Positions 36,839-46,860 of a stretch of DNA of 64,000 bases are shown one piece after another. Under the pieces are notes generated by a model, which did not search any database, was not told the DNA's origin, and saw nothing but the letters and a program-made list of their open reading frames with translations. This DNA is from an uncultured Clostridia bacterium (lineage in GTDB: Bacteria > Bacillota > Clostridia > Peptostreptococcales > Anaerovoracaceae). The DNA is taken from positions 15,904 to 79,903 of the forward strand of contig CALCEY010000014.1 of assembly GCA_937900415.1 (NCBI GenBank). Reading direction: 5' to 3'. The number at the start of each line of letters is the position of its first letter. Within the stretch, counting starts at the first letter, position 1. The translations under genes were made by a program, and so were the position numbers.

Positions 36839-37735
36839 ATGACGAGCAAGCAAATAACAGCTGCGCCATCCCTTGATATAACTTTTAAAAAGCAAAGCCA
36901 ATTCAAGGAGACTTGGCGTAGATTCCGAAAAAACAGAGGAGCTATGATTGGACTGGTGCTGCTGATCATCCTTCTGGTAGTGATAATTTTTGCAGATTTA
37001 ATCGTTCCTTACGAACGCGCCACTACGCAGGATCTGTCAATGAAGCTGGAAGGCCCTTCTTCGGAACACATTTTCGGAACAGACCAATACGGACGAGACC
37101 TATTTGCCAGAGTCGTGCATGGCGGAAGAACCTCGCTGGGCATAGCGTTATTAGCCACAATAACGTCGTGTGTAGTAGGAAGTGCGTTAGGAGCCATCGC
37201 AGGATATTTCGGCGGTAAGATAGACAGTATAATAATGCGTGGACTGGACATTTTCATGTCGGTTCCCGATATTCTATTTACCATGGCAGTGGTATATGCC
37301 TTAGGCGCAAGTTTTACAAACCTTTTGATAGCTCTGACTCTGGCGTATTTTACCAATTATGTAAGACTGGTAAGATCACAGATATTGAATTTGTCAGAGA
37401 TGGATTACGTGGAAGCAGCAAGAGCCGGTGGTTCGAGCAATTTCAGGATAATATTATCGCATATCGTTCCCAACGCTATGGGTGTAATTATAGTAAATAC
37501 GACCTTGAACGTGGCAAAGATAATATTATACGAATCGACCCTGAGCTTTCTTGGCTTGGGAATGCCGCCTCCATCGCCTGAATGGGGCCTGATCCTGTCA
37601 GAAGCAAGAGAGTTTATGAGGGTGGCGCCGCATCTTATGCTTTTCCCTGCGGCAGCCATAGTTGCTTCGGCATGCTCCATAAATCTCATGGGAGACGGCC
37701 TCAGAGACGCTTTAGATCCACATCTGAAGTCATAA
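36839..37735 (+). CDS. Oligopeptide-type ABC transporter permease (OppC/DppC)
   Basis: A 298-residue permease partner of OppB. The OppC N-terminal domain has [23 protein letters not shown], followed by the motif [22 protein letters not shown]. The EAA loop is [26 protein letters not shown], and [10 protein letters not shown] closes the protein. The start ATG follows AAGGAGGGAGAG, 12 bp after oppB. Confidence 0.94.
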   Translation: MTSKQITAAPSLDITFKKQSQFKETWRRFRKNRGAMIGLVLLIILLVVIIFADLIVPYERATTQDLSMKLEGPSSEHIFGTDQYGRDLFARVVHGGRTSLGIALLATITSCVVGSALGAIAGYFGGKIDSIIMRGLDIFMSVPDILFTMAVVYALGASFTNLLIALTLAYFTNYVRLVRSQILNLSEMDYVEAARAGGSSNFRIILSHIVPNAMGVIIVNTTLNVAKIILYESTLSFLGLGMPPPSPEWGLILSEAREFMRVAPHLMLFPAAAIVASACSINLMGDGLRDALDPHLKS

Positions 37736-37763
37736 CAGAGGAGATAGTCGAAAGGAAAGTAAA

Positions 37764-38759
37764 ATGGACAATAAGAATATTTTGGAAATTAAAGACTTGT
37801 CTATAATATATAAAACGGATCTGGAGACGGTAAACGCTGTAAACGGAATTGATATTACAATAGGGAAACAGAAGACTTACGGTCTTGTAGGCGAAACGGG
37901 CGCCGGGAAAACCACCACGGCTCTGTCCATATTGAAGCTTTTGCCTGAAACCACCGGCAAAATTACCGGGGGAACTATCACCTTCGACGGACAGGAGGTG
38001 CTTGAAATGGACGAGCGACAGATTTGCGATATAAGAGGTAAGAAAATATCCATGGTGTTTCAAGATCCTATGACGAGCCTTAATCCTGTAATGTCGGTTG
38101 GAGAACAGATTGCTGAAACCATTAAGATTCATCATCCGGATATGTCGAAAGAGGATGTTGAAAAGAGAGTTGACGAGACTCTTGAGATGGTAGGAATATT
38201 AGCCTCGAGAAAGGTAGAATATCCTCATCAGTTTTCCGGCGGCATGAAGCAGCGAGTTGTAATAGCCATCGCCCTGGCATGCGAACCTGAGCTGCTGATT
38301 GCCGACGAGCCCACAACGGCGCTTGACGTAACCATACAGGCGCAGGTTCTGATGATGATAAAAGATCTGCGTAATAGACTTGGAACATCTATGCTTATGA
38401 TAACTCACGATTTGGGAATCGTTGCAAGAACATGCGACGATGTAGGCGTTATGTATGCAGGTGAAATAGTGGAATCCGGAACTGTGGAAGACATTTTCCG
38501 CGGAGAGACGCATCATCCGTACACCATCGGACTGTTCGGCTCCATACCGAACTTAAAATCACGCTCCAAGAGGCTGTCGCCTATACCGGGCCTTATGCCG
38601 GATCCGACCGATTTGCCGTCCGGCTGCGTATTTGCACCGAGATGTAAATACGCCTGCGATATATGCAGGGAGGAAAAACCTCCGGTGAGACGTGTGGGAA
38701 CTCACAAAGTGGCATGCCATTTATACGATGAAAATCTTAAAAAGAAGGGGGACGCGTAA
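37764..38759 (+). CDS. Oligopeptide-type ABC transporter ATPase (OppD/DppD)
   Basis: A 331-residue ATP-binding subunit. Walker A is GETGAGKT at 43-50, the signature FSGGMKQR lies near 158, and Walker B is [12 protein letters not shown]. The C-terminal oligopeptide-ATPase extension has the Cys-rich region [14 protein letters not shown], which in relatives can hold an Fe-S cluster. It powers uptake together with OppF. The last base of its stop codon is the first base of the oppF ATG. Confidence 0.95.
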   Translation: MDNKNILEIKDLSIIYKTDLETVNAVNGIDITIGKQKTYGLVGETGAGKTTTALSILKLLPETTGKITGGTITFDGQEVLEMDERQICDIRGKKISMVFQDPMTSLNPVMSVGEQIAETIKIHHPDMSKEDVEKRVDETLEMVGILASRKVEYPHQFSGGMKQRVVIAIALACEPELLIADEPTTALDVTIQAQVLMMIKDLRNRLGTSMLMITHDLGIVARTCDDVGVMYAGEIVESGTVEDIFRGETHHPYTIGLFGSIPNLKSRSKRLSPIPGLMPDPTDLPSGCVFAPRCKYACDICREEKPPVRRVGTHKVACHLYDENLKKKGDA

Positions 38760-39721
38760 TGGAAAACAAAACCCCGCTGATAGAAACAAGACACCTGAAA
38801 AAATATTTCAAGCTCAACGGAGGCGCAATGCTTCATGCAGTAGATGATATAAATCTTACGATTTATAAAGGCGAGACGATAGGCGTTGTAGGCGAATCGG
38901 GCTGCGGTAAATCTACCCTTGGCAGATCTATACTGAGACTGATAGAGCCCAGTTCCGGGGAAGTATTTTACAATGGACAGAATATATTGGATTTAAAAAG
39001 CGGAAAGATGAGGAATCTGCGCAAGGATCTTCAAATCATATTCCAGGACCCGTATGCCAGCATAGACCCGAGAAAGTCCGTAATAGATGTTATTGCTGAG
39101 TACATGTTTATACATAAAGTATATAGAAACAGGACGGAAACATATAACCGTGCGGCAGAGCTTATGGATTTGGTCGGACTTGCGAGAAGATATGCCAATT
39201 CATATCCTCATGAGCTGGACGGCGGAAGAAGACAGAGAATAGGAATTGCAAGGGCTCTGTCTCTTAATCCGAAATTCATCGTTTGCGATGAGCCTGTATC
39301 CGCGCTTGATGTTTCAATACAGGCACAGATACTGAATTTGTTGATGGATCTGGGAGACGAGCTTGGTCTTACATATATGTTCGTAACTCATGATTTGAGC
39401 GTGGTAAAGCATATATCTACAAGAATCATGGTAATGTATCTTGGCCAGTGTGTAGAGCTGGCTCCGTCAGACGAGCTGTTTGACAATCCGCTGCACCCGT
39501 ATACAAAAGCGTTGCTTGCAGCCATACCGGAACCTGATTTATCAAAGCGTAATGAAGACTTTGTAACCATAAAGGGAGAGGTAAGCAGTCCGATAAACGT
39601 TAAGCCGGGATGCAGATTCGCCAAGCGCTGCGAATATTGCTGCGAGAGATGCACAGAGGGAGATCCGGCTCTGGAGGAAGTAAAACCGGGTCATTTCGTA
39701 GCATGCTTAAAGGCTAAATAA
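38759..39721 (+). CDS. Oligopeptide-type ABC transporter ATPase (OppF/DppF)
   Basis: A 320-residue ATP-binding subunit. Walker A is GESGCGKST at 45-53, Walker B is [12 protein letters not shown]. The ABC signature reads LDGGRRQR near 153 instead of LSGGQ; the Ser to Asp change is a variant of this subfamily, but it makes the two ATP sites of the OppD-OppF pair unequal. The C-terminal tail has [15 protein letters not shown]. It ends the operon before a clear terminator. Confidence 0.94.
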   Translation: MENKTPLIETRHLKKYFKLNGGAMLHAVDDINLTIYKGETIGVVGESGCGKSTLGRSILRLIEPSSGEVFYNGQNILDLKSGKMRNLRKDLQIIFQDPYASIDPRKSVIDVIAEYMFIHKVYRNRTETYNRAAELMDLVGLARRYANSYPHELDGGRRQRIGIARALSLNPKFIVCDEPVSALDVSIQAQILNLLMDLGDELGLTYMFVTHDLSVVKHISTRIMVMYLGQCVELAPSDELFDNPLHPYTKALLAAIPEPDLSKRNEDFVTIKGEVSSPINVKPGCRFAKRCEYCCERCTEGDPALEEVKPGHFVACLKAK

Positions 39722-39751
39722 AATCAGATATATTCCGGCAGCCTTATAGGG

Positions 39752-39790
39752 AATAATGATCATTTCAGACGATGAGATGGTCATTATTTG
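39752..39790 (+). terminator. Terminator of the opp operon
   Basis: AATAATGATCAT (39752-39763) pairs over 12 positions, one of them G-T, with ATGGTCATTATT (39777-39788). Confidence 0.7.
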
Positions 39791-39923
39791 CAAGAAAAGA
39801 AAAATAAACCGTTACGAAAGGTTACGAAAAGTACGAGGCGGAGCACAAGTTTGTTATGTAAGCGAATTGGTGACTTTAATGAATAAGCGTGGTAAAATCT
39901 TTTTGAATAGTGTTTGCGCTCAA

Positions 39924-39987
39924 CAGTCATTAATTAACGAGCTATTGATCAGCAGTCATTAATTAACGAGCTATTGATCAGCAGTCA
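39924..39987. repeat. Two perfect 29-bp direct repeats and a partial third
   Basis: The unit beginning CAGTCATTAATTAACGAGCT occupies 39924-39952 and 39953-39981, then restarts with CAGTCA. It lies in the 863-bp gap between oppF and pepD, beside a transposase remnant. Function unknown; slippage or iteron-like sites are possible. A 68-codon frame at 39756-39962 crosses the terminator and repeats and is not believed. Confidence 0.85.
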
Positions 39988-40089
39988 ACAGGGTCAGTTT
40001 TTGTACGCTTTAATGTTTTTAATTTTTTATTCACTGATGAGGTCAGGAGTTACTTCCATGAAGGCTGGACGAGACTTTTAAAGGAAGGG

Positions 40090-40296
40090 TTAAAGATTGA
40101 AAACATAACGGGCAGTTGATTCAACACTTATTCTTCTGTCATCAGGATCATATAGAGAATTGATGATAGTAAGCAGTTCTTCAAAGTCAGATTTGTTGTT
40201 TTCAATTGTGACTTTGGAAATTATTTTTAGATCGTCTGCTGAGATAGTGCAGCAATAATGTTTGTATTTGGAAATATCAATTCCGGCAAAGTACAT
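40090..40296 (-). pseudogene. IS110-family transposase, N-terminal remnant
   Basis: A 68-residue fragment beginning MYFAGIDISKYKHYC. This is the start of the RuvC-like DEDD domain of IS110 transposases, with the first catalytic Asp in GIDIS. It ends after ESTARYVFNL, while full proteins have about 400 residues; no further transposase sequence is found nearby. The start has a good ribosome site (AGGAGG on the minus strand), so the 5-prime end is preserved. The non-coding flank upstream (40297-40540) might hold the remains of the element's guide-RNA region; this is not shown. Confidence 0.72.
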
Positions 40297-40543
40297 TGGC
40301 AGAGGTTTATACCTCCTGATAAATATTTTAAGAACTGTTGCCTTTTGCAGAAAATTCGGCTGTGTAATTGTGTAAACAGAAAAGTCGATGCCTTAAACTG
40401 ATTAAAGCAACAGACGAAAAGTTGTGGTCTGGGTCACATCATACCAGTTAAAGTGGTAAGACAACAGATACGGATCCGCAATGTCTTTTCAAAATATATC
40501 AGAGATATAAATAAATACCCGATAGAAACTGGGAGAAAGGAAA

Positions 40544-40573
40544 AATCCAATTACTGTCTAAGATAATTGGATT
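40544..40573 (+). promoter_or_regulatory. Perfect leader hairpin just upstream of pepD
   Basis: AATCCAATTA (40544-40553) and TAATTGGATT (40564-40573) form a perfect 10-bp inverted repeat with a ten-base loop. It stands between the purine-rich GAGAAAGGA (40532-40540) and the start codon. An ATG at 40574 opens a four-codon frame whose TGA overlaps the pepD ATG. Confidence 0.6.
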
Positions 40574-40584
40574 ATGTGTGGAAA

Positions 40585-42081
40585 ATGAATGTTTTAAAGG
40601 ATTTACAGCCCCAAAAAGTAATGCGTTATTTTGAAGAAATATCCGGAGTTCCTAGAGAGTCCGCGAAGGAAGAAAAAATCGCCTCTTATATGGAAGCCTT
40701 TGCCGCAGAGCGCGGGCTTGAATGTGTCAGAGATGATTCGAACAACATCATAATAAGAAAGCCTGCGTCAAGGGGCTACGAAGATTGTGACGGAATCATT
40801 CTTCAGGCTCATATGGATATGGTTTGCGTAAAGGAAAAGGACGTGCTTCATGATTTTGACAACGAAGGTCTCGAACTTTATGTGGAAGACGGCCTTATCA
40901 GAGCAAGGGGAACGACGCTTGGAGCCGATGACGGAATCGGCGTGGCTTACGGCCTTGCAGTGCTGGACAGCGATGAAATCAAGCATCCTGCGCTGGAGGT
41001 GGTATTTACGACTGCCGAAGAGACAGGCATGGTCGGAGCTATGGCTCTGGATATGAAGCAGCTCAAAGGAAAAAATATGATAAGCTTTGACGCCGGCGGT
41101 TTTACAGAGGGACGAATATACGTAGGCTGTAGCGGAAACATCAGAATGGAAGCAAGGCAGCGCATAGAGCTTGAACCTCTCGGAGAAAATCCATCGGCTG
41201 CGATGTATGAGATTTCATTAAAAGGACTAAAAGGCGGACATGCCGGAGGAGAAATTATAAAGGGCAGAGCAAACGGCTCTGTTCTTGCCGGAAGAATGTT
41301 GAGCCGTCTTTTGGATATAAAAGACATACAGCTGGCAGGGATTCAGGGAGGAGACAAGTATAATCCAATTAAAAACGGAATACCGGATATGTTTTCCCTT
41401 CGCGTTTTTACGGCTTGTGAAAAGGAGTTAAAGGAAACGGTTTACAGCTTTTTTGAAGAAATAGAGAAGGAGTTTGAAATTGTAGAGGATGGTATGCAAA
41501 TTACCGTAAATGAAGTATCGGAGGATGGTTATGCATTTTCTGCCGAATCAGCCGAAGATATTGCGGAGATTTTGTTCCTGTTGCCTAACGGGGTGTTTTC
41601 CATGAACAAACATTTCACCGATACGCCGGAATGTTCCAGCAATGTGGGAAACGTGGAATTCGATCGTGACAGCGGTATTCTTACATATAACTTTTCGGTA
41701 AGAAGTTCCAAAGAATCAGTGGCAGATTTCTTGCTTGAGAAGGCCCGGAGGATAGCAAAACTTAAAGGTCTGGATATAGCTATGGGAAATCGTCTTCCTG
41801 CATGGGATTATGAACCTGACTCAGCTCTGAAGGACTTGGTGGAGGAAGAGTATGTAAGGATATACGGTAAAGAACCGAGATTTAAGGTGGCGCCGGCAAG
41901 CAATGAGTGCAGCCTTTTTAAGGGAGGAATAAGCGGCCTTGACGTAATTTCCATGGGGCCGATTATATATGATGAGCATACTGTAAACGAATATATGGAA
42001 ATAACTTCGGTCAACGAGCTTTGGAAGTTCTTAACGGATATTCTTGAAAAAACAATATCACTGCCGGCGAGAGGAAAATAA
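40585..42081 (+). CDS. pepD: Aminoacyl-histidine dipeptidase PepD (M20)
   Basis: A cytosolic zinc dipeptidase of 498 residues that splits a wide range of dipeptides, including His-containing ones. Metal ligands are His76 and Asp78-area in QAHMDMV, the Asp of GADDGIGVAYG, and the Glu pair in TTAEETGMVGA. The start at 40585 matches the family N-terminus (MNVLKDLQPQKVMRYFEEISGVPR); a TTG six codons earlier lies inside a hairpin. There is no strong ribosome site directly upstream. It opens the group pepD - amidohydrolase - carbamoylase - activator and would process peptides taken in by Opp. Confidence 0.94.
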   Translation: MNVLKDLQPQKVMRYFEEISGVPRESAKEEKIASYMEAFAAERGLECVRDDSNNIIIRKPASRGYEDCDGIILQAHMDMVCVKEKDVLHDFDNEGLELYVEDGLIRARGTTLGADDGIGVAYGLAVLDSDEIKHPALEVVFTTAEETGMVGAMALDMKQLKGKNMISFDAGGFTEGRIYVGCSGNIRMEARQRIELEPLGENPSAAMYEISLKGLKGGHAGGEIIKGRANGSVLAGRMLSRLLDIKDIQLAGIQGGDKYNPIKNGIPDMFSLRVFTACEKELKETVYSFFEEIEKEFEIVEDGMQITVNEVSEDGYAFSAESAEDIAEILFLLPNGVFSMNKHFTDTPECSSNVGNVEFDRDSGILTYNFSVRSSKESVADFLLEKARRIAKLKGLDIAMGNRLPAWDYEPDSALKDLVEEEYVRIYGKEPRFKVAPASNECSLFKGGISGLDVISMGPIIYDEHTVNEYMEITSVNELWKFLTDILEKTISLPARGK

Positions 42082-42082
42082 G

Positions 42083-43672
42083 ATGAGCAGGATAACTTAT
42101 TATAACGGCAATTTTATTACTCTGGAAAAGGATATGCCGAGAGCGGAGTATCTTATATCGGAAGAAGGAATAATAACGGAAATGGGGCGGGGTATGCCGC
42201 CTCTCCGTTCCGCAGAAGATAAAATTGTGGATTTGAAGGGAAAGACTGTCGTTCCGGGCTTTACGGATTCCCACCTTCACATGCTTACAGGAGCGCTTAC
42301 AAAACTTCAGATCGACTTGAACGGCATGAGATTTGAAAACGTCAGCAAGATGGCGGAGTATGTGAAAAATAACGCTCCGGGAGGCAATGGCTGGATAAGA
42401 GCTTTCGGGTTTTCTGAAGAAAATCTTGCAGAGCCTAAGCTTCCGACGATGAAGGAACTGGACGAAGCGATACTTGATCGCCCTGTGATAATTACACGCG
42501 TATGCGGCCATTTATCAATAATAAACAGCGCGGCCATGAAGCTTCTTAGCCCGGAGGCAGTTGAAACTATAGAGGGCGGTGAATTTCAGAAGGATTCCCT
42601 GGGATGTTATACGGGCGTAGTAACCGAAACCGCGCAGCAATACGTTCTCGACAGTATACCGGCACCGTCAGAGGAAGAAATTTTCGTTAAACTCAGAGAG
42701 GAACAGAAATCTTTGCTGAGTAAGGGCATATGCTCAATTCATGACGCGGGAACAGACCAGCTCAGCCCGGAAGAATATAAAAAGATATATAAAAAATTCA
42801 ACGACAACGGTGATTTAAAGCTGAGGACATATTTGATGCTCAGACCTGATGACGGCGGTGATTTTGCGGAATTTGCAGAGGACGTTAAACAACTGAAAAA
42901 AGAATATCCGCCTGAAAAAAGCAGACTCTTCTTCGGGGCGGTAAAACTGTTTGCTGATGGAAGTCTGGGAGGAAAGACGGCTGCCGTAAGGAAGGGATAT
43001 GAGGGAGAGGCGGATAATAAAGGGCTTCTCCTCGATGACAGGCTAAGGAGATATTTGCCTGAAATAAATAAGGCAGGACTGAAAATAGCCGTTCATGCTA
43101 TCGGAGACAGAGCCGTTGAATATTGTCTCAATTTGATAGAAGAAGGTCGGGAGAACGAAGCCGCTCATGTAAAGCATAGAATAGAACATGCTGAGCTTCT
43201 TGGAGAGGACCTGATAAAAAGGATAAAGGAAAACGACGTTTTTATTGCTGCACAGCCGGGATTTATTCCGGAGTTCGGAGCCACGTACAGAAAAGTAATA
43301 GGTGAGGAGGCTGAAAAAATTCAGCCCCTTAAGACGATGCTTAAAGAAGGAATAGAGTTAGGCTTCGGAACGGATTATCCTGTAATTGATGCGAATCCGT
43401 TGATGGGCATTGCCGCAGCAGTAGAGAGAAATGTAAAAAACGGAGAAAAGCCTTTATGCAAAAGGGAGGCGCTTGAAGCAGAGGAGGCACTCAAAGCCTA
43501 TACCATGGGCTCTGCGGCAGGTTCAGACACAGAGCATTTGCAGGGAAGCCTCAAGGTCGGAAAGTTTGCTGATTTTGCAGTGCTTGAAAAGGAAATATAC
43601 CCCGCATCTGAAGTGTTGGCGACTGTAATAGGCGGAGAGCTCTTGTACTTGCAGAAAGGGGATTTAAAATGA
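42083..43672 (+). CDS. YtcJ-like amidohydrolase (Amidohydro_3)
   Basis: A 529-residue metal-dependent hydrolase. The metal motif DSHLHM holds His64 and His66. KIAVHAIGDRAVEYCL and HRIEHAELL give the mid-barrel histidines, and GFGTDYPV the late Asp. The family cleaves amide or formamide bonds in varied, mostly unknown substrates. The start at 42083 follows GAGAGGAAA inside the end of pepD, one base after its stop. The last four bases overlap the next gene (ATGA), so the three enzymes are translated together. It serves as an intact comparison for the degenerate relative at 11042. Confidence 0.9.
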   Translation: MSRITYYNGNFITLEKDMPRAEYLISEEGIITEMGRGMPPLRSAEDKIVDLKGKTVVPGFTDSHLHMLTGALTKLQIDLNGMRFENVSKMAEYVKNNAPGGNGWIRAFGFSEENLAEPKLPTMKELDEAILDRPVIITRVCGHLSIINSAAMKLLSPEAVETIEGGEFQKDSLGCYTGVVTETAQQYVLDSIPAPSEEEIFVKLREEQKSLLSKGICSIHDAGTDQLSPEEYKKIYKKFNDNGDLKLRTYLMLRPDDGGDFAEFAEDVKQLKKEYPPEKSRLFFGAVKLFADGSLGGKTAAVRKGYEGEADNKGLLLDDRLRRYLPEINKAGLKIAVHAIGDRAVEYCLNLIEEGRENEAAHVKHRIEHAELLGEDLIKRIKENDVFIAAQPGFIPEFGATYRKVIGEEAEKIQPLKTMLKEGIELGFGTDYPVIDANPLMGIAAAVERNVKNGEKPLCKREALEAEEALKAYTMGSAAGSDTEHLQGSLKVGKFADFAVLEKEIYPASEVLATVIGGELLYLQKGDLK

Positions 43673-44877
43673 AAATCAATGTGGAAAGACTGATGCAGAC
43701 TATTCACCGTGTAGGCGAGGTAGGAAAAACGGAAAGCGGGATAAACAGAACTGCATTTAGCCGAGCTTATAAAATCGGAGCAGAAATACTTAAGAGAGAA
43801 ATGGAAGAGGCCGGACTTGAGGTAAGGGTGGATACTGTAGGAAATATGTTCGGCAGGAAAAGGTGCGGTTCAGATAAGGGAGAAGGAGACGTTATAATGA
43901 TGGGCTCTCACCTTGACACGGTAGTCAACGGAGGCCTTTATGACGGCAATCTCGGAATAGCTGCCGCGTTGGAATGTGTCAGAACAATTAACGACAGCGG
44001 CATACCTATTAAGCAGGATATAGAAATCGCCGCTTTCAATGCAGAAGAGGGAGGTCCTTTAGGCGGGACGTTCGGGAGCAGGACAGCCATGGGCAATCAG
44101 AGTATAAATTCTCCCGGAATTGAAGAGAAGCTTGAACAGATCGGACTGCGTAAAGAGGATATACTTTTGGCGAAAATAGATTATCCGATAGGAAAATATG
44201 TCGAGCTTCATATTGAACAGGGAGATAAGCTTTACAAAAGCGGCGACAAGATTGGAATTGTAAAGGGAATCGTCGGAATAACAAGATTTCGGGTTACGGT
44301 TTTCGGTCAAGCCAATCACGCTGGAACTACGGGTATGAAAGGCAGAAAAGATTCTCTGGTGAAAGCGTGCAGCCTTATATCCTTTATAAATTCCTACGCT
44401 GAAAGCCAAGACGAGCCTTTTGTGGCTACAGTAGGTAAAATAGAAAACGAACCTAATTCTGTCAATGTTATACCGGGAAAAACGACCTTTATAGTCGAAA
44501 TAAGGGATATGGACAGAAAACGGATTGAAAGGTTCATATCGGAACTCAGGCGGCAGGCGGATGCTCTTGAAGGATGTAAAACGGACATATCACTCTACAG
44601 CGATAAGGAATCGGTTATTCTTGACAGAGCTATGACAGTTTCAATAGAAAAGGTCTGTATGGAAAAGAGCCTGAGCTTTAGAAAAATGTACAGCGGAGCG
44701 GGACATGACGCTATGGAGCTGGCTAAGAAAGTACCTTCGGCTCTTATTTTTGTTCCGAGCAAAGACGGTATAAGTCATAATCCTGAAGAATTTACAGCCG
44801 AAGAAGATATAGCTGTGGGAGCGCAGCTGCTGTTTGACTACATATTTTCACTCGTGGCAGAGGATTATTGCCGATAG
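43669..44877 (+). CDS. N-carbamoyl-amino-acid hydrolase (M20 hydantoinase/carbamoylase family)
   Basis: A 402-residue dizinc amidohydrolase of the AmaB/HyuC/allantoate amidohydrolase family. Ligands are His81 and Asp92 in GSHLDTVVNGGLYDG and Glu126-Glu127 in NAEEGGPLGG. GQANHAGTTGMKGRKD marks the dimerisation lid. It hydrolyses N-carbamoyl-L-amino acids to amino acid, CO2 and ammonia. With the ATC-hydrolase-like gene at 33613, it could complete thiazoline-carboxylate to cysteine conversion; that is inference. Its ATG overlaps the previous stop (ATGA). Confidence 0.92.
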   Translation: MKINVERLMQTIHRVGEVGKTESGINRTAFSRAYKIGAEILKREMEEAGLEVRVDTVGNMFGRKRCGSDKGEGDVIMMGSHLDTVVNGGLYDGNLGIAAALECVRTINDSGIPIKQDIEIAAFNAEEGGPLGGTFGSRTAMGNQSINSPGIEEKLEQIGLRKEDILLAKIDYPIGKYVELHIEQGDKLYKSGDKIGIVKGIVGITRFRVTVFGQANHAGTTGMKGRKDSLVKACSLISFINSYAESQDEPFVATVGKIENEPNSVNVIPGKTTFIVEIRDMDRKRIERFISELRRQADALEGCKTDISLYSDKESVILDRAMTVSIEKVCMEKSLSFRKMYSGAGHDAMELAKKVPSALIFVPSKDGISHNPEEFTAEEDIAVGAQLLFDYIFSLVAEDYCR

Positions 44878-44942
44878 AAAGGCAGTATAAAGGTGTAAGG
44901 CCGTTGGTAGACTCAAGAGCTGTTGCTCTTGAAAGGAGAGAA

Positions 44943-46733
44943 ATGAATTACTTTAATACTAAATATCTCATGAACTTCGCGCAACAAACGGCAGATGCGA
45001 TAAGCTCGGTTTTGAACATGCAAGTGACTGTAGTGGACAGCGACGTAAGAAGAGTAGCCGGTACAGGCTGTTTTTCATTGACCTTGGATAAAATTCTGTC
45101 TCCTAATTACGTCTTTTACGAAGTGATTAGAACAGGAGAGAGATGCTTTATTGAAAATCCGGGAGAAACTCCCATCTGCCGTGCCTGCGAGGAAAGGGAA
45201 TCCTGCAAGGAAAAAGCTACTCTTCTGATTCCTGTAAAGATGGACATGCAGGTTATAGGAGCCATAGGCATTTCCGCAATGAATGAGGAGGATAAAAAGC
45301 GGCTGACAGAGCACATGGCCGAATTTACGGTATTTATGGAAAAGATGGCTGATATGTTGTCCTCCAAGGTGAAGAGCGAGCTTTATATAACCCAGCTTTC
45401 TCTTTATGCAAAACGTTTTGAAACCATTATAAACGCATTTCAGGATGGCATCATTTCAGTAGATGCAAAGGGAAGGTTGATAAACTATAACAGGCAGGTG
45501 GAAATAATCCTTAAGGAGGATTTGAGTAAATATATCGGTATAGACATACGAGATGTGATAAAGTGCTCTGTCTTCAGCAGAGCGCTGGAGGTGCCTATAA
45601 ACATAGAACATCAGAGAATTTCTGTTTTTATCGGTGGCAAAAGCTTATCGCTTATAGGAGATGTAAGAACGATATTGGTGGATAATCATATAGAAGGCTT
45701 CGTCGCTTTTTTGGCGGAGACTGCCAACTCAAAGAAAAAGCTGGAATCTGTATTCTTATCCAACGCCAGATACGGATTCGGAGATATCATCGGAGAAAGC
45801 CCGGCTATTAAAAAGTGCATTGAGCTTGCCAAGAAAATAGCTTTGTCAAATTCCTCGGTTCTTATATTAGGTGAAAGCGGCACCGGCAAAGAATTGTTTG
45901 CGCGAGCAATTCACAACGAGAGCAAAAGATCGAGAAATAATTTTATAGCTATCAATTGCGGGGCTATTCCGGACACCCTGCTTGAAAGCGAGCTTTTTGG
46001 ATACGAGGGAGGCTCGTTTACCGGAGCAAAGAAAGAAGGCAATCCTGGTAAATTTGAAATGGCCAACGGAGGAACTATATTTCTTGACGAAATAGGAGAC
46101 ATGCCTTTGAACTTGCAGGCTAAATTGCTAAGAGTGCTTCAGGACAGAGAAGTCGTAAGGATAGGAGATTCTCGCCCCATACAGATAGATGTGAGAATTA
46201 TAGCGGCTACCAATAAGGATTTGGAAGAGCTCATAAGGCAAGGCCTTTTCAGACATGATTTGTATTATCGGATAAATGTAATTCCTATCAGGATACCGCC
46301 TTTCCGCGAGCGTAAGGAAGACGTAAAAGTTTTATCTGAATATCTGCTCAAAAAACATTCTGCTCTGCTGGGAAAAACGATAGAAGGCATAGAGCCTGAC
46401 GTAATGATGATACTTAAAAAGTACAACTGGCCGGGAAACGTGAGAGAGCTGGAAAATGTAATAGAATACGCAGCCAATATGGAGACGGGCAAGAGCCTGA
46501 CGGAAGAAAGTCTGCCGCAGTATATTAAGGGAGAAGATGACAGCGAGTATAAAGAGCCGGAGATTTACGAAATGTCCCTTAAAGACTCCTCCAGCGTCAG
46601 TGAACGGAATAAGATTATAAGTGCGCTAAGATTGTTTGACGATAATACGAAGGGTAAAAAGGAATGTGCAAAATATTTGAAGATTTCCCTGAGCACTTTG
46701 TATAGAAAGCTTAAAGAATATGATATAAAGTGA
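44943..46733 (+). CDS. Sigma-54-dependent transcriptional activator
   Basis: A 596-residue enhancer-binding protein. The N-terminal sensory region (1-150) is GAF-like and has four cysteines, Cys68, Cys79, Cys82 and Cys88 ([10 protein letters not shown]). A PAS domain follows (about 158-265). The AAA+ domain has Walker A GESGTGKE at 310-317, GSFTGA at 357-362 (usually GAFTGA) and Walker B LDEIGD at 381-386. A Fis-type helix-turn-helix ends the protein ([19 protein letters not shown]). It is the only such regulator in the window and lies among three -24/-12 promoters. The start at 44943 follows AAAGGAGAG; in-frame upstream codons lack a ribosome site. Confidence 0.95.
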   Translation: MNYFNTKYLMNFAQQTADAISSVLNMQVTVVDSDVRRVAGTGCFSLTLDKILSPNYVFYEVIRTGERCFIENPGETPICRACEERESCKEKATLLIPVKMDMQVIGAIGISAMNEEDKKRLTEHMAEFTVFMEKMADMLSSKVKSELYITQLSLYAKRFETIINAFQDGIISVDAKGRLINYNRQVEIILKEDLSKYIGIDIRDVIKCSVFSRALEVPINIEHQRISVFIGGKSLSLIGDVRTILVDNHIEGFVAFLAETANSKKKLESVFLSNARYGFGDIIGESPAIKKCIELAKKIALSNSSVLILGESGTGKELFARAIHNESKRSRNNFIAINCGAIPDTLLESELFGYEGGSFTGAKKEGNPGKFEMANGGTIFLDEIGDMPLNLQAKLLRVLQDREVVRIGDSRPIQIDVRIIAATNKDLEELIRQGLFRHDLYYRINVIPIRIPPFRERKEDVKVLSEYLLKKHSALLGKTIEGIEPDVMMILKKYNWPGNVRELENVIEYAANMETGKSLTEESLPQYIKGEDDSEYKEPEIYEMSLKDSSSVSERNKIISALRLFDDNTKGKKECAKYLKISLSTLYRKLKEYDIK

Positions 46734-46860
46734 GTCTATTAGTGTATGTGAAAAAGCTTTGATAAATATTATCAAAAGTAATAATAAAAACCCACTTTCT
46801 CAAAAAGTTTGCATAACAAAAAATTTAAGGAAAGATAAAAAAGATATCAGCGTAGAATGT

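Noticed and set aside
39756..39962. 68-codon frame after oppF
   Set aside because: Starts inside the opp terminator and runs into direct repeats; no ribosome site.
40300..40566. Fourth sigma-54 promoter upstream of pepD
   Set aside because: TTGGCAGAGG near 40305 has no GC at the required ten-base distance, and no TGAAAAA motif lies at the usual spacing.
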